Shown piece by piece: positions 23,801 through 36,275 of a stretch of DNA of 64,000 bases. Each line of letters opens with the position of its first letter. The stretch's first letter is position 1. The notes under the pieces are model-generated. The model was not told the DNA's origin, ran no database searches, and saw nothing but the letters and a program-made list of their open reading frames with translations. Position numbers and translations under genes: made by a program. Source of the DNA: Antedon bifida (Eukaryota; Echinodermata; Crinoidea; Comatulida; Antedonidae); contig OY727101.1 in the NCBI GenBank assembly GCA_963402885.1, forward strand, positions 21,614,417 through 21,678,416. Direction: 5' to 3'.

Positions 23801-25536
23801 ATCATAGGCTTACCTGAGTACTGTAGTGCTAGTAAATCATAGGCTTACCTGAGCACTGTAGTGCTAGTAAATCATAGGCTTACCTGAGCACTGTAGTGCT
23901 AGTAAATCATAGGCTTACCTGAGCACTGTAGTGCTAGTAAATCATAGGCTTACCTGAGCACTGTAGTGCTAGTAAATCATAGGCTTACCTGAGCACTGTA
24001 GTGCTAGTACATCATAGGCTTACCTGAGCACTGTAGTGCTAGTAAATCATAGGCTTACCTGAGCACTGTAGTGCTAGTAAATCATAGGCTTACCTGAGCA
24101 CTGTAGTGCTAGTACATCATAGGCTTACCTGAGCACTGTAGTGCTAGTAAATCATAGGCTTACCTGAGCACTGTAGTGCTAGTAAATCATAGGCTTACCT
24201 GAGCACTGTAGTGCTAGTAAATCATAGGCTTACCTGAGCACTGTAGTGCTAGTAAATCATAGGCTTACCTGAGCACTGTAGTGCTAGTAAATCATAGGCT
24301 TACCTGAGCACTGTAGTGCTAGTAACATGTTGGCCACAAGGAGAATTCCCTCTTTTTACGAGCATGTCTGCAAGTGCATCTATTATGGTTTAAGAATAAG
24401 AGTTTGTTAGGTGTACTACCTGTATTACCACAACCAATGAATTTGCCCAGAGTTTGGGATAATAAATCATTTGTATGCTTCCATTTGATAGGTGCCAAGC
24501 AAATCATCTAATTATGTCCAGAATGCAATGAAACCATTACAGCTGTTTATTCAGGAACATGGTGATGTTTTACAGGCTTCTAGGAAACAACAACTATTTG
24601 CAGATATATTTACACACATTGTACAAGAGTTAGTGGAATTGTTGTTTTAAATTATTATGTATTATATTTTCTGTTGGCACTTTTAGTATATATTTGTTAT
24701 ATGTGTTAAAATTAACCTGTTTATTTTGTCTTTTTTTTAAAAGTGAAATCATTATATTTGTTTTTTACTTTATTAAAACTGCAAAGTGTGATTTTACTCT
24801 TAATTTTATTGTTTTTTTTCTTAATTTTATTGTTTTTGTGGGACAATACATCTTTAATATAAAAATTAAAAATACTTTTTTTTAAAGATATCATAGTGTG
24901 TCATCTGACCTGTTGACCTCCGTAAAGAAGATGGAGGAGAGTTTGAAGCGACTAAAGATGATGCGCAAGAGTGACGTTGGACTTCCCCAGAGCAGTCAAG
25001 GGTTAAGTGATGATGATAAGATCAGACTACAGCTAGCCATTGATGTCAGGAAGTTTGGAGAACAGGTCAGTAAATAATCAGAGATCCCAACTTAGAAAAT
25101 ATTAGGAAGACTTCTTCTTCTTCCATTTAGTAGCAAAGTTTATCGTTGAAGGCTACTGCTCCACTGGCTATAGCCGTTTTTTTTGGTGCATACAATGTGT
25201 GGCGCATATAAAACTAATAAATAACATTTATGTACAATCCCTTTTGCCTAGTCTCTGAAAGATCCCCATTACTGTAGTGTTCTGTTAATTTACTATTGTA
25301 TCATCGATAAATACTTTTTCAAAACCCGCAATAGTTATTATTCTGATAAAATTGTTTTTAACAAGTTTTTATTTTCTTTACAGATTGTAAGTCTTGGTGT
25401 TGAGAAGGACCAGGTCAAAGGTTATGCCGAGCTCAGTGAACTTGTAGAATCTCATGTCAAAAAGACATCGGACGAACTCTTAACAGAATTTAAAAAGATT
25501 GCAAAAGTTAGAGAGGCAGAAGAGTCTAACATTTAA
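17818..25536 (+). CDS. COG2: COG2, conserved oligomeric Golgi complex subunit 2
   Basis: Eighteen exons with consistent phase: 17818-17871, 18194-18355, 18846-18911, 19010-19090, 19419-19531, 19731-19836, 20287-20466, 20744-20865, 21243-21372, 21602-21741, 21878-21939, 22085-22251, 22380-22517, 22890-22962, 23346-23491, 24492-24628, 24888-25065, 25384-25536. The total is 2208 nt, 735 residues, nearly identical to the vertebrate length (~738). COG2 belongs to lobe A of the COG tether that captures intra-Golgi retrograde vesicles. Diagnostic stretches are LCFDKDQFMK at the N terminus, VELINKDYADFVNLSSNL, LRTYATIDKMRDAEALF, SVKRLRAHPSYNTF, PRLYRRTNREV, and VKKMEESLKRLK with LSDDDKIRLQLAIDV in the C-terminal domain. 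Exon 12 could end earlier at an internal GTTAGC. The gene is divergent from ALG12 and convergent with SAYSD1. AATAAA at 25753 is a candidate poly(A) signal. Confidence 0.97.
18640..18776. mobile_element. MITE family 1 copy in COG2 intron 2
   Basis: The left end TAAAGCTCTTTCTACACTAT and right end TTGATAGTGTAGACAGAGA are inverted, with diverged AAGTGTGATGTGTGCAAAT inside. It is about 135 bp long. A diverged fragment of MITE family 2 (ATGTCGCATAATAGTTATTT) lies just upstream at about 18455-18490. Confidence 0.75.
20895..21190. mobile_element. MITE family 1, two nested or adjacent copies in COG2 intron 8
   Basis: 20895-20975 carries ATGTGATGTGCCCATATATG and TCATATCACTAC. 21001-21190 starts AAAGCTCTGTCTACATTATC and ends TGATAGTGTAGACAGAGCTT. 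Within it a short GGTAGTGATAGGCTTAAATA unit is repeated about three times, so the copy is longer than usual. Confidence 0.75.
23515..24325. repeat. 35-bp minisatellite, about 23 copies, in COG2 intron 15
   Basis: The unit is AAATCATAGGCTTACCTGAG plus CACTGTAGTGCTAGT, with a few variants (ACATCAT, GAGTACT). Each unit contains AGCACT-GT-AGTGCT, a perfect 6-bp inverted repeat with a 2-nt spacer. On the minus strand each unit reads CTCAGGTAAGCCT, a full consensus 5' splice site. The array begins about 23 bp after the donor of exon 15. Confidence 0.95.
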
Positions 25537-25539
25537 ATT

Positions 25540-27430
25540 ATATTTCTATAAATTAATCATTAAATATAAAGAATTGTTTAAATTATAAATTAAACTTGTT
25601 AAAAAACAACTCAATAGTCTAGTAGACTTATATTCAGTAGGGTCTCTGTATTGAATTGAGTAATACACAGAAAGACAAGGTCTTTGTTTATAAGATACTG
25701 TGGTAGTGTAGTGCAACATAGATGATATAAAACTGGGGTATAAAGACACAATAATAAATTGGACTATATAAATATGAAAATAGTTGTATGTTACCATTGG
25801 TTCTTAGATGTTAGGCTGGGTGAAGGAGAATTCATAAATTATGGTATATAGAGAATTGTTTTATGTAAAATTTGTTACATTTTTTCCAGATATTACATGC
25901 AACATACTAACTAAATAATTAGCCTAAACTAAGAATAAAAATGGTCCAACATGAAGCATGTGGTACACCACAAGCATCATCTATCAATGTTGACTTACAT
26001 GACTTAAATTCTTTTACTAACATTCACCTTTTACCAAACCAAACGATATGGGTTTTCAAGTTTTTGAATTAAAATAGTGTGGTTAATTACATTCAAGCTT
26101 TTAATTAATCAGGAAATAATTTGTTTGTCTTCACATTGATACTGCAGATGGTTTTAAATAAAAATTCATATACCCTAGTATAATCTGCGTGTTAGACTTA
26201 ATCTAGTAGAGATTTTTGTGCTTTATCTAAAATTACATTTTAGCTGGAGAGCGGGACATAGTAGGAGACTCCCGCCATTATTTGGAGACTTCCGCCATTA
26301 TTTGGAGACTTGGGTGGTCTGATGGTTAATTTCAATTTTACATCGAGAAAAAATTTAGCATATCCAAGTTATGATTTTATGATCACTATTATTTCAGCAA
26401 CATCTTCATATTTCCATGATACTAATCTTCCATCACAACTTTGAATCAATCAATAATGTTCTTGTAAAAAAAACACAAGTATAGAAAGCATGAATTAAAT
26501 ATTTATTGATCTAAAAAATAAATAGAGTTGACAAAACAAAATGGCTAGAAAATGAAAGAATTGTCCAAGAAAAAAAACTAAGAATTGCACTAAAAAATTG
26601 TGTATCAATACGAAAATGGGTTAGAAAGAAAAAAACAAGAGTTTTACAAATAATGTGTCATACTATTCTGAGACATTAATCATCAAAATTAAACATAATT
26701 TTCTTTATAGAATTGTTAAAAAAAAGTCTAAAAATATCATGGATGTAAAATACTTGAGTATCTTCTATATCTATATAAACTTTTTTAAATAGTTATATAC
26801 AAACATATACATATCTGTTCATTGATAACACAGGTTTTCCTTCAATAGACAGAGGAGTACACTGTATTGAATGTATAATTAAAAGAATTCATTGTATTAA
26901 TTCATTAAACATTTAAAAAGCTAATAGAATATTGGCAAATTTTAAATTTTTTCCACCGTTAATTAAATTTGTAGTTTATTAATAGAAACGTAAATACCGT
27001 AATAATATATAATTTGTAACTATACTACATGTTTTAAAATAAGTAATTGGTTAAGTTCAAAATAAATTCATAATTTAAAAAAATGTCCATTAATATCATG
27101 TTTTTTTTGTAAAATATTAAATAATAATAAAGGTCCACTAAGAAGAGATTGCACTCAATAATATGTAGAATAAAATTCCTATAATAAATGTAAAGAAAAT
27201 GGCAAAGGGAGATAAATAAAATGTTATAAAGTTATTTCATTTTTGTGCAGTTATACAACATTCTGTTCAACGCTCACAAAACTTTTCTTGGGCGCTCACA
27301 ATACTTTTCTCGGGGCGCGGGACCAAATCCAGGCGTGATGTAAACACACACTCACAATGTAGCAGTGTGATGGGACCAAATCCAGGCGTGATGTAAACAC
27401 ACACTCAATGCTCACAATGTAGCAGTGTGA
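25540..27430. other. COG2-SAYSD1 intergenic region
   Basis: AT-rich and without recognisable genes; it must hold both convergent 3' UTRs. A 21-bp unit (CCGCCATTATTTGGAGACTT) is duplicated at about 26270-26310. A 50-60 bp unit (GGACCAAATCCAGGCGTGAT ... CAATGTAGCAGTGTGA) is tandemly duplicated at about 27321-27431, immediately downstream of the SAYSD1 stop. Confidence 0.6.
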
Positions 27431-27438
27431 TCGAGGCC

Positions 27439-28267
27439 TTAGTGTATTGAGCCTGCACCATGTAACAATTCTCGTTCAAATTGCTCGGCGGTAAACGTTC
27501 CATCTATCCGTTCAAAATCACGATTAAACACTGAATACGCACTTAGTTCTCCATAGCGTCTTGGTATTCCAACTGTCATCGTGATATACATCAGATAAAA
27601 TATACTCAACATGAAGAAGATGACACCAAACTCAATGTGGATAAATAAAGCAAATAGTAGTAACCAGAGAAGAACCTTTAAGAATGTGGTATTAGAAATT
27701 ATATTATTGTTGATTATAGCTCTCACAAGTCTTGTATTCTCAACATACACATAAAGATTGTCTATCCACCGATTTCGCTGAAATAGAAAAAAAAATGTAG
27801 TTTTAAAAAGATATTGTTTAATTGTGTTTGCTTTTTTTGGCAAAAGAAAAGTCAGGAAACTAAAATTCAAGTTTCATTTCTATATGAATTTCACTTGATT
27901 TTAACACCATTTCTTCAGCGCACATTCAACGGTGGATACACAATAAATAAAAATTAAGAACCGTAGTACTACACATAATGATTTCATTCAGTGTATATAG
28001 GCCCCCATACTACAGTAAATAAAACATCCCTCTCAATAAAGGCGCCCTAACCCCTGTACTCAATGACTCAATGTTCCACCGCATGATAGGTGTATGCTCA
28101 CACATGTTTGTGTAACTTACCAATATCATTGGTCCTGTGGGTGTAATTGGTGCAGGTGTTGCAACTGGAGTATTTGCAGTGTCTTCTGTAATACCATGAT
28201 GCTTTTCTGGGTTTTCTCGACGTTTTCTAGCTCTATATTCAGCCAACTGTTCTTCAATTCCTGACAT
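27439..28267 (-). CDS. SAYSD1: SAYSD1, SAYSvFN domain-containing protein 1
   Basis: Two exons: 28267-28121 (49 codons, donor GTAAGT) and 27777-27439 (acceptor TTTCAG), 161 residues. The N terminus MSGIEEQLAEYRARKRR is basic and helical. A Pro/Thr-rich linker follows, then a membrane region (FLKVLLWLLLFALFIHIEFG and VIFFMLSIFYLMYI), then the family signature SAYSVFN and a GTFTAEQFEREL tail. Length and order match the vertebrate protein (~183 residues) with a shorter linker. SAYSD1 is known as an ER-membrane factor that recognises UFMylated, stalled ribosomes at the translocon and promotes clearance of the trapped nascent chain. The gene is intact. Confidence 0.95.
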
Positions 28268-28269
28268 TG

Positions 28270-31040
28270 CAAGGTAACTAACCTCTGTGACACAACTTTT
28301 ATAAACTAATCTATGAACATAACACTGTAAATAATCATGTATCCATTGTCAAAATATTGGATTTGTATGTGTATAATAAATAATGATTTTAGTACAACTA
28401 GGCTGTACTGTACATTTTAGGGATGTACTGTATATACTGTATACTCTACTTATATTTAGTACACAGTCACTAGTTTGGACTAGGCCTAACATACTATTAA
28501 AGCCTATAGGCATAGCAGTCCAGTACAGTAGCCAGGTATATTATTAATATTATTAGTAATATTACTGTAATTAAATATTCCTTCTTCTATTGCCGGGCCT
28601 ACTAACTAGTAGTAGTATATAAAGTATCCAGTCCATTATAGACTAAGCCTATAGTTCAGCTTGGTGTAGAGCTTAGGGTCAGCCTACTCTAGGCCTAGAG
28701 TAGTCTAGCTAGGGCTAGGAAGGAGAAGAAGGGCCTCACTCAGCCTGACTGACTGAGGCTCACTCACTCAGGTCTCCTAGTCGTTCGTAGCCTAGGCGCG
28801 CCTAGACTCTAGTCTAAAATGATTCAGGTCATGTTTCTTTCTGAAATAAAATGTACCCTGACCTCCGATAAATACATTTGTGAAAACAGATAACAAAATA
28901 ATCACCCTTTTTAGCCGTTATTCAATTAGCATCTTTTCCAGTTAGCTTCACGCATGATCTGGCAAAGACAACAACAAAACATGATCTGTAATGGGGATTT
29001 CCCTTTATGTCGTCATACCGATCCAAGAAAAAACAAAAATCGGAAATCCGAACTGGTTAGAAAATGTTATTTTTTGTTAAATGAACTGAATAAAGTTAAA
29101 ATTAAATAAAAATAATAAAGAGACACAATACAAGTAGATTATGGTATTTAGAATGTTATTAATATAGCTTCATATGTGAAAAAAAGCCCCCCCCCCCCCC
29201 CCACCTGAATGATTAACTTTGCAGCCACCCATTGTTACAGTATAAACTCATTTATAATAGCATCACCTCCGACATGCCCATACGTATAGTCACAAATGTG
29301 CGTAATTCAGTCATAGTGTAGGCCTATCAGTGGGTACAGATACAGCAATCTAAATAAAAGGTCATTTTAGTTCTACAGTACTGTAGATGTTCGCACTCCA
29401 TCATTTTATTATCTACTTCCTTTAATTGTCATCTAGATCTTAGAAAACAAAGTAGGCCTACAACATATTAGTTATGACTTGACATTAAAGAATGAAATAT
29501 TCGATAGCAAAACAAAAACAACATCTGTTCGTAAGTCCGGTTATAATATTTTATTAATTACCAACACACATAGTATGAAAATATACATCATAAAAACAAT
29601 TAGTTTCTAATTTCGAAATTTGTTAATAAAAGTAGTCATTGAAAAGCAAGCAACAGGTTCAGAATAATTGATTTGCTTGTTCCATCTTTATGATTGGTTT
29701 TCAAATCCAATCTTTATATACGGATTTACTAATACTACCTCTAATATAATTATCATGTTTAATGTCAGTGACGATAGGTTTAATAACCACCGACATTATA
29801 CTGAAAACAATACTGAAATACTTTATTTGTCCATTATCATAATAAAATAACAATAGAAATTCATCTTAAAGATTGGCAAATATTAGTACGATAAAAAAAC
29901 AGACACAGAAAGATAGAATACACACAAATTATTGCATAACTTCAGTTTTAAAATGCGGTAACAATTTTGGAGTTAAAATACGATACAAATGCATAAATTG
30001 ATAAAAAGTTTTTAAAAAGTTTAGGCCTACTCGAACACTTATTACAAAAAGTATACATAAAATTGAAATTGTACTAGATAAACAATTTTAGAGACCGTCG
30101 AATTGCCAATTATACCCATTGACAATGGTTTTATAACACACCTAAGTAGATTCTTGTCATTTGATTGACGATTGTGGGTCACATGATATTAAATAACTGC
30201 ACTATAGCACTTTTTCAAGTTTCGCGATGAAAATCCAATAGCGCCGCCAATGTTTTCCTTGGCTTTGGCGCGTAAACAACATTAAAAATGGCTCTGGTCT
30301 TTATAGCATTTTGCTGTGATATGTAACTAATTTAGTCCAAAAAAGCACTGAATTATTAGCTTTAGATCGTAAATAGTATGATTTTGATTAATTATTGGGA
30401 ACAACTATAATTATGCTGACATAATTCACAGTAGGTGTGTAATAAAACATAGTATATATAACATGCTATTACTTAGAAGTCACATTTGCTTTTCAACATG
30501 AAATGCCTACAGCATCTTATTAGAGCGGAAATATGAAAATCTGGACTAGTCTATGTCTGCTTTATTAAAAGCATTTGATGCATATTATAGATCACGATAC
30601 TTTAATCCTTAAGTTAAACAATTACGGTATAAAAGGCATTGTACATAGAATTCAGTAAACCATAGGGTAGGGCCTATTTGAACAACATAACCGATCGTAG
30701 TGACACCATGGGTCTCTAATAATAATCCTAATGATACTACCCTTTTTAAACATTGATAATAATTTCTGACCATAACGTGAATTACACTACTGTAGCAGGT
30801 TTACTTCTTTGTGAACAGCCTAAAAACTATTCATTATTATTACACCCCTGTCTTACTATAAAAAATGTTGACAATATAGATAAGCATATTTTTTAAATTA
30901 GTAATCAACACGTTACACGCGAATTTCTTAAATATTCCATTATCTTAAATTAACTATCCACTCTTATGTTGTGAGGCTTAATCAAAACAAACTCATATGG
31001 CGGTAGCAGTGTTGTAGATAGTAGTTACCATAATCTGTAG
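28270..31040. other. Intergenic region SAYSD1 to TIR-NACHT-LRR gene
   Basis: No coding region recognised. 28430-28800 is dense in TAGGCCTA-type palindromes and holds the SAYSD1 upstream region. A run of 16 C is at 29187-29202. The rest is AT-rich and must include the 3' UTR of the gene at 31043. Confidence 0.6.
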
Positions 31041-31042
31041 TT

Positions 31043-34000
31043 TCAAAATAAATAAACTCCTCTATATGAATACTTTTTAGTCATATGATTCATTACATCC
31101 CCTGATATATTGCAATTACGCATGTAAAGTATCGACATATTGGGAGACTTAACTAGCAAGGAACCCAGTAAATTTCCATCGACATTGCTGAGATTATTGT
31201 CACTAATAACTAGTGATTCTAACGCTAATCGAACTCCTCTTATTGAACACAGCTCTCTGATCATGTTATTAACTACGTTGCCTGACAGACTGCAATTATG
31301 CATGTAAAGTCTTTCCAACTTATGTGACATCATCAATAAACAACCCAGTAAAGTGCCATTAACGGTGCTGAAATTATTATCATTGATATCTAGCCGTTCC
31401 AATTGTAATTGAACTCTGCTATTTGAACACTTTATGATCATGTGATTTAGCGTATCACCCGATAGATTACAATTACGCATTTTTAGACACACCAGCTTAG
31501 GGGACATAATCAATAAGGACCCCAGTAAAGTGCCATCAATGTTTCCAAGGTTATTATTGTTGATATTGAGGAAAAGCAATTCTAATTGAACTCCTTTATT
31601 TGAACACTCTCTGATCATGTTATTCATCCCGTCTCCTGATAAATTGCAATTACGCATGTCAACTCTCCAAAGCATAATAAAAAAATAACCCAGTAAAGTA
31701 CCATCAATGTTGCTAAGATTATTACCATGTATATCTAGCCAATCTAATGTTAATTTAAATCCTCTATTTGAACACTCTATAATCATGTGATTCAATACAG
31801 CACCTGATAAATTGCAATTACCCATATCAAGTATTCTAAGCTTAGGAGACATACTCAATAAAGAACCCAGTAAATGACCATCAATGTTAATCAGGTTATT
31901 ATCATCAATATCAAGACTATTTAAAGCTAATTGAACTCCTCTATCTAAGCACTCTCTCATCATGTCATTCATTACATCACTTGATAGATTGCAATTACGC
32001 ATATCAAGCCTGTTCAGCTTAGGAGACATACTCATTAAAGAACCCAATAATGTACCATCAATGTTGCTTAAATTGTTATCACATATATATAGAAAATCTA
32101 ATACTAATTGAACTCCTATATCCGAGCACTCTCTAATCATGTCATTCATTACATCACTTGATAAATTCTGAATAGAAACCTCCTTACATCTTACAATGCC
32201 TAAGATATGTGCAATAACTCTTCCCTTAGAATCAGATGCCATCTTCTTACAAAAGGTGGATAAACTATCTTTATTGCAATAAAGTTGCCTTATTAGATGT
32301 ATAAAATTTCCATCATAGTGTACACCTGGGCTAATGTGATGAATAAACATTCTTACGGAGGCGGATATATCATCCATATGTGTACTGAGTTTAGTGTGTT
32401 TGATGTTTTTATTTAATGTATTTAACACAGATTCCTCATGTTCCTTTTTGACATATTTTAAATTACTTGGCAGAGAGCGATATGTTGATAAATTATTTGT
32501 TACCCAATGACTTAGAAATCGATCTGATTTATCACCAAGAAAACCAACTGCAAACTCTCTTGCCACGGTTAAATGCTCACATTCTCTTATTACCTCCCAT
32601 TCCTTACCGTCGAATGGTGTAAGTAACAGTCGTGTGTCTTCTGTGTAACTATTCTCCATACCTTCAATTTCACATAACTTGCACAAGTAAAATCCTACCA
32701 ATGATTCTACTATCAACTTGTGAGGAGGCATGAAAATATTTTCAAATTTAGATTTTGAAATTGGAGTATCTTCATATACAAATCCAAGTTTTAGAGCCAT
32801 GTCAACCATATCCTTGTTACCTTCCAAATTATTTTTGTTTATTGAAAGTTGATTTACTTTTAAGCTATTATACATGCACTTTCCTAGCAAAAGCATAGCA
32901 TTAACATACTCCAATGGAGCATCTACTAATTTAGAGATCTTTTTGTATGTTTCCTTTTGTTTGTTAAATTGATTTAATATACTGCAAAATATTTCTTTGA
33001 AAAGGTCGGCTTTATTATGAGGAAGACTTTCATTCTCTTCCCATAGAATACAGATTAACAGAAGTAACATTGGATTTCTACAAATTAAATTTACTTCTTG
33101 ATGTTTACCTGTACGATTCCAATTAGGCTTGTCAATCTCCAATTCCTCTCTAAGACGTTTTCCCAATTCTAGTTTTTCAAAATAACTAAAATGTTTGTCA
33201 ATATAATTTCCTATGCTCTGGTCATTAAATCCCTTAACTCTTATATGTACATTACACCTTTTTACGAATTCATCTATGTTCTCTGATCGCGATGTAATTA
33301 CCACAGTACTTTTCTGTAGTGTTTGTGTTTCCTTTGTGAAAAGATGAATTAAACATTTATTACTAAATTTTAATTCATCTAATCCATCTAATAACAGCAC
33401 TATTTTATCATCATGAGCCATTAGAAAATCTTGAATCAACATAGGATCACTTGGAAGTTTTGTGCACCTTTTGAAATCATTCATATCCAGTTGTTTATTA
33501 ATAAGGTCTATGATGTCTTCACCTTTTTCTAACTCTCTTATATTTAACAAAAATATTATTTTACCTTTAAAGACGGATGAGTCAGTAGCCAAGTTTGATG
33601 CTAAACGCCTCAAAATAGTACTTTTACCAATACCACCCTGTCCGTCTATAAGAGCTCTACATTTAGGTGTGGACTTGATAATGTCTGCTACATCTTCTAA
33701 TGTTGTTAGTTTGCTGCTTTTCATGTTATTACTTTCTTTGAGTAGTTCAATATTGGTAAACATCTGAGACATGTCAACAATATATTTATCATTCATTATT
33801 GCTGGTGTAAACAAATTGGCCTTTTTGCACAATATCACTTGTCTTTTAAACAAATACTTTTCTATTTTTTCTAAAATGAAAAAAAAATAAAATATATAAT
33901 AATCACTTGCACTGATGAAGGGCTAGTGTTGCCCGAAAGCTCTGCAAATTGTCCTGGCTGTTTTACATGTACTGTACATGTACAGTTACATGCTGCTTTA

Positions 34001-36275
34001 AATCGACAATGTTAAAAGTTTCAACTAATAGATTTTGTGAAATATAAGGTTGGTGAATTTAATTGTTTTTGATACCAGACATATCTCATTTTCTGCTGCT
34101 TGGTAGGAGAATTTTGTTTTCACCATTGATCTTATCCAAAGTTGTATTATTATGCTGTTTGTATATGAATAATTGAAATAACTTACCTTCTTCCCCTTCG
34201 ATACCGTAAGTTGGAGCACAAAATAGCGCACCTGTTTTTGATTGAATCTCTTGTTCTTTCCTTATGTTAGTCGGCAGTTTGCTTTTTACCGAAAACTGGG
34301 ATTCAAATTTCTCTGTAATAAAATAACAACCAATACAAAATATGAATTAACGATATTACGTTGCTTTACATGCTGATAGAAATTTAAAATTAGAAAGTAT
34401 ATGCATATTTAGCTATCTTTACCAACATTTTACATATCGGTAATCCTTTCACTATATGTATACTAATTCATTAAAATTCAATCAAGCATTTTCTCCAAAT
34501 TTAATTACAACAACGTAACAACACAAGAGATCAAAATAATGACATAAAAGAACACAAGCTTTTCTTTATAATTTTCTGGTGACGCATTTGACATTTTAAA
34601 TTATTTAGGCCTAATGTCGAAACTTAATTAGGGAAGGACCAAGCTACAAAAAGTGACAGATATTATGAGAAATAAAAAAACAATAATATAGAGCTCGTCC
34701 TTCACTTGCTCACTCTAATGGTTCTCGGAATGTTTAATAACTCAGGTAAAAAAACGTTCTGGTCCATTGTTTCGACAATTTCAGTTTCAAACAGTGAAAC
34801 AGGGAAAAGTTAATTTACCTTGTTTCAACAGCTTTTGACCTAAATTTCCTTCCCAACCATTAATTTCTTGAAATGCTTTTAAAAAAGGTGGTATCACAGC
34901 ATCTCTGGTAACTTTAACAGGAATCAACTTTGCTTGATCCAGTGTGTTGCTGTCTAACATTCTTTGAATAGCTGTTGCCACAACGAACTTGACCTCATCA
35001 TTTGTAGGTTGAGATACAAACCCTACTACAACTTTCTTACATCTCTGCACGGGTTCTATTAAATTTTCGATTTTAAGTTTGCCAGGTTTCCCATCCTTCA
35101 TCCGTAAACATTTGACTTCTGGTTTTATCATTTGTAGGTCTTGTAACACTTTATTTTCCCACGCATCATTTTCACTTAGTATGTAAAAATCATAGTCTTT
35201 TTCTAGAAGTAAAAAGACACTGAGTAACCAGTTTAAGATTCATGGAGCTAAAAACTCTTTACACTGTCTGGCTCTGACCTTTGATTAAGTACTTAATTGT
35301 TTTATAGAAATAAGCTCCGTTGTGTAAGGTTGTGTGGTACGGTGCAGTGTGTTACCTTTTGCCTATCTCCACCCAGGTGTTGGGTACTTGGTAGGGTCAA
35401 ACACACCTGCGCTGAGGCTGCATTTGTGAGTATGTTTCAATTCGTGTTTTATCCAAAAATGACCGGGGTAATAATGTGAAGAGTTATGATATTTTGTGCA
35501 TGAAGCGCTAGTATTATTGTTGTTTTCGGCCTTGCCCTCTCATCTCAGTTTAAATTAAATTATGTCAGTAAACGTAACTAATTAAGTGTAAAGTACCATG
35601 TGCTGCTATTTTGTACTGAGATTAGATTTATTGTAGAAATACAGAAAAAAATATTACAGAGTAGGCTAAGCCTATATCTATAATATTATATTGCCTTTTT
35701 CCAAAGATTTGCCATATGTTGAGATTATATCTTTTTAAATAATTTGGTATTACCATTTTACCGAAATTCATTCCAATATTTTACCCATTTGTTCTCAATA
35801 AATTGTATTTCTTTTATTGTCAATAATTTTTACCATTTTGCATAATTATGAGGTCAAGATGTGACTAGAATAAATTTTGGTATCTGCCATTTTTTATTTG
35901 AATAAACGCATTGGGCTTTTATTCGAATAAATACGGCATTGTTAATTTATTAATCTCATGTACAATATGTGTAGCGGTATATCGAACTGCAGTTTTAACG
36001 AATGCCAGTAGGATATTCCACCTGCCACATGTTATACAATACAAACATAAGTCTTTCATTAGATGCCATGTAGCGTTATTGCCAATTGTTCACATGAAAA
36101 ACATAGGCCTTTAACTTCTTGGATGATAACACTGTCATGTGGGTTAAAAGTGAGATATGATAATATGACTTGCTGACAAAAATGATTTTTTTTATTTTTA
36201 CGTTCAAAAACAGAAAATATTACACAAATACCTGATTCAGCCATGTCAAACTAGATTTTCTGTCTGTCTTAATTT
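31043..36275 (-). CDS. TIR-NACHT-LRR receptor (NLR-like innate immune protein)
   Basis: Four exons: 36275-36232 (start codon at 36244, MAES), 35202-34819, 34312-34187, 33870-31043. Coding length is 3351 nt, about 1116 residues; all phases agree and no break is visible. Residues ~5-132 are a TIR-like domain (KDYDFYILSENDAWENK at the first strand and box 1, CKKVVVGFVSQPTNDEV further on). A linker of about 40 residues follows. The NACHT domain has Walker A DGQGGIGKST (about 250-259) and Walker B KIVLLLDGLDE (about 330-340), then VVITSRS as sensor 1. Residues ~780-1116 are six long LRR pairs of about 57 residues (NNLSNIDGTLLGSL ... MRNCNLSGDVMNHMI). The expected role is a cytosolic STAND ATPase sensor with TIR as output; ligand and TIR activity are unknown. 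Acceptor TTTTTCAG upstream of the start implies a further 5' UTR exon. Broken copies lie at 53543-55150. Confidence 0.88.
31080..32165 (-). repeat. About 171-bp tandem LRR-coding units, six copies
   Basis: Within the last exon of the NLR gene, GATAAATTGCAATTACGCAT-type segments recur at ~31100, 31290, 31465, 31636, 31805 and 31978, about 171 bp apart (57 codons). The copies are still clearly similar at DNA level, so they arose by fairly recent tandem duplication or are kept similar by exchange. One unit (about 31665-31690) has lost the SMSPKL segment. Confidence 0.85.
33911..33945 (+). ncRNA. Hammerhead-ribozyme-core-like motif in an NLR intron
   Basis: CTGATGA (33912-33918), then GGGC-TAGTGTT-GCCC, then GAAA (33935-33938). 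This is the order and spacing of a hammerhead core with a 4-bp stem II, apart from one extra A before the stem. Penelope-like elements commonly carry hammerhead motifs, and a Penelope-like fragment exists elsewhere in this window. I could not identify stems I and III or the cleavage site, so activity is unproven. Confidence 0.35.

Noticed and set aside
23515-24325. CRISPR-like array (regular 35-bp repeats)
   Set aside because: Units are contiguous with no unique spacers and lie in a eukaryotic intron; this is a minisatellite.
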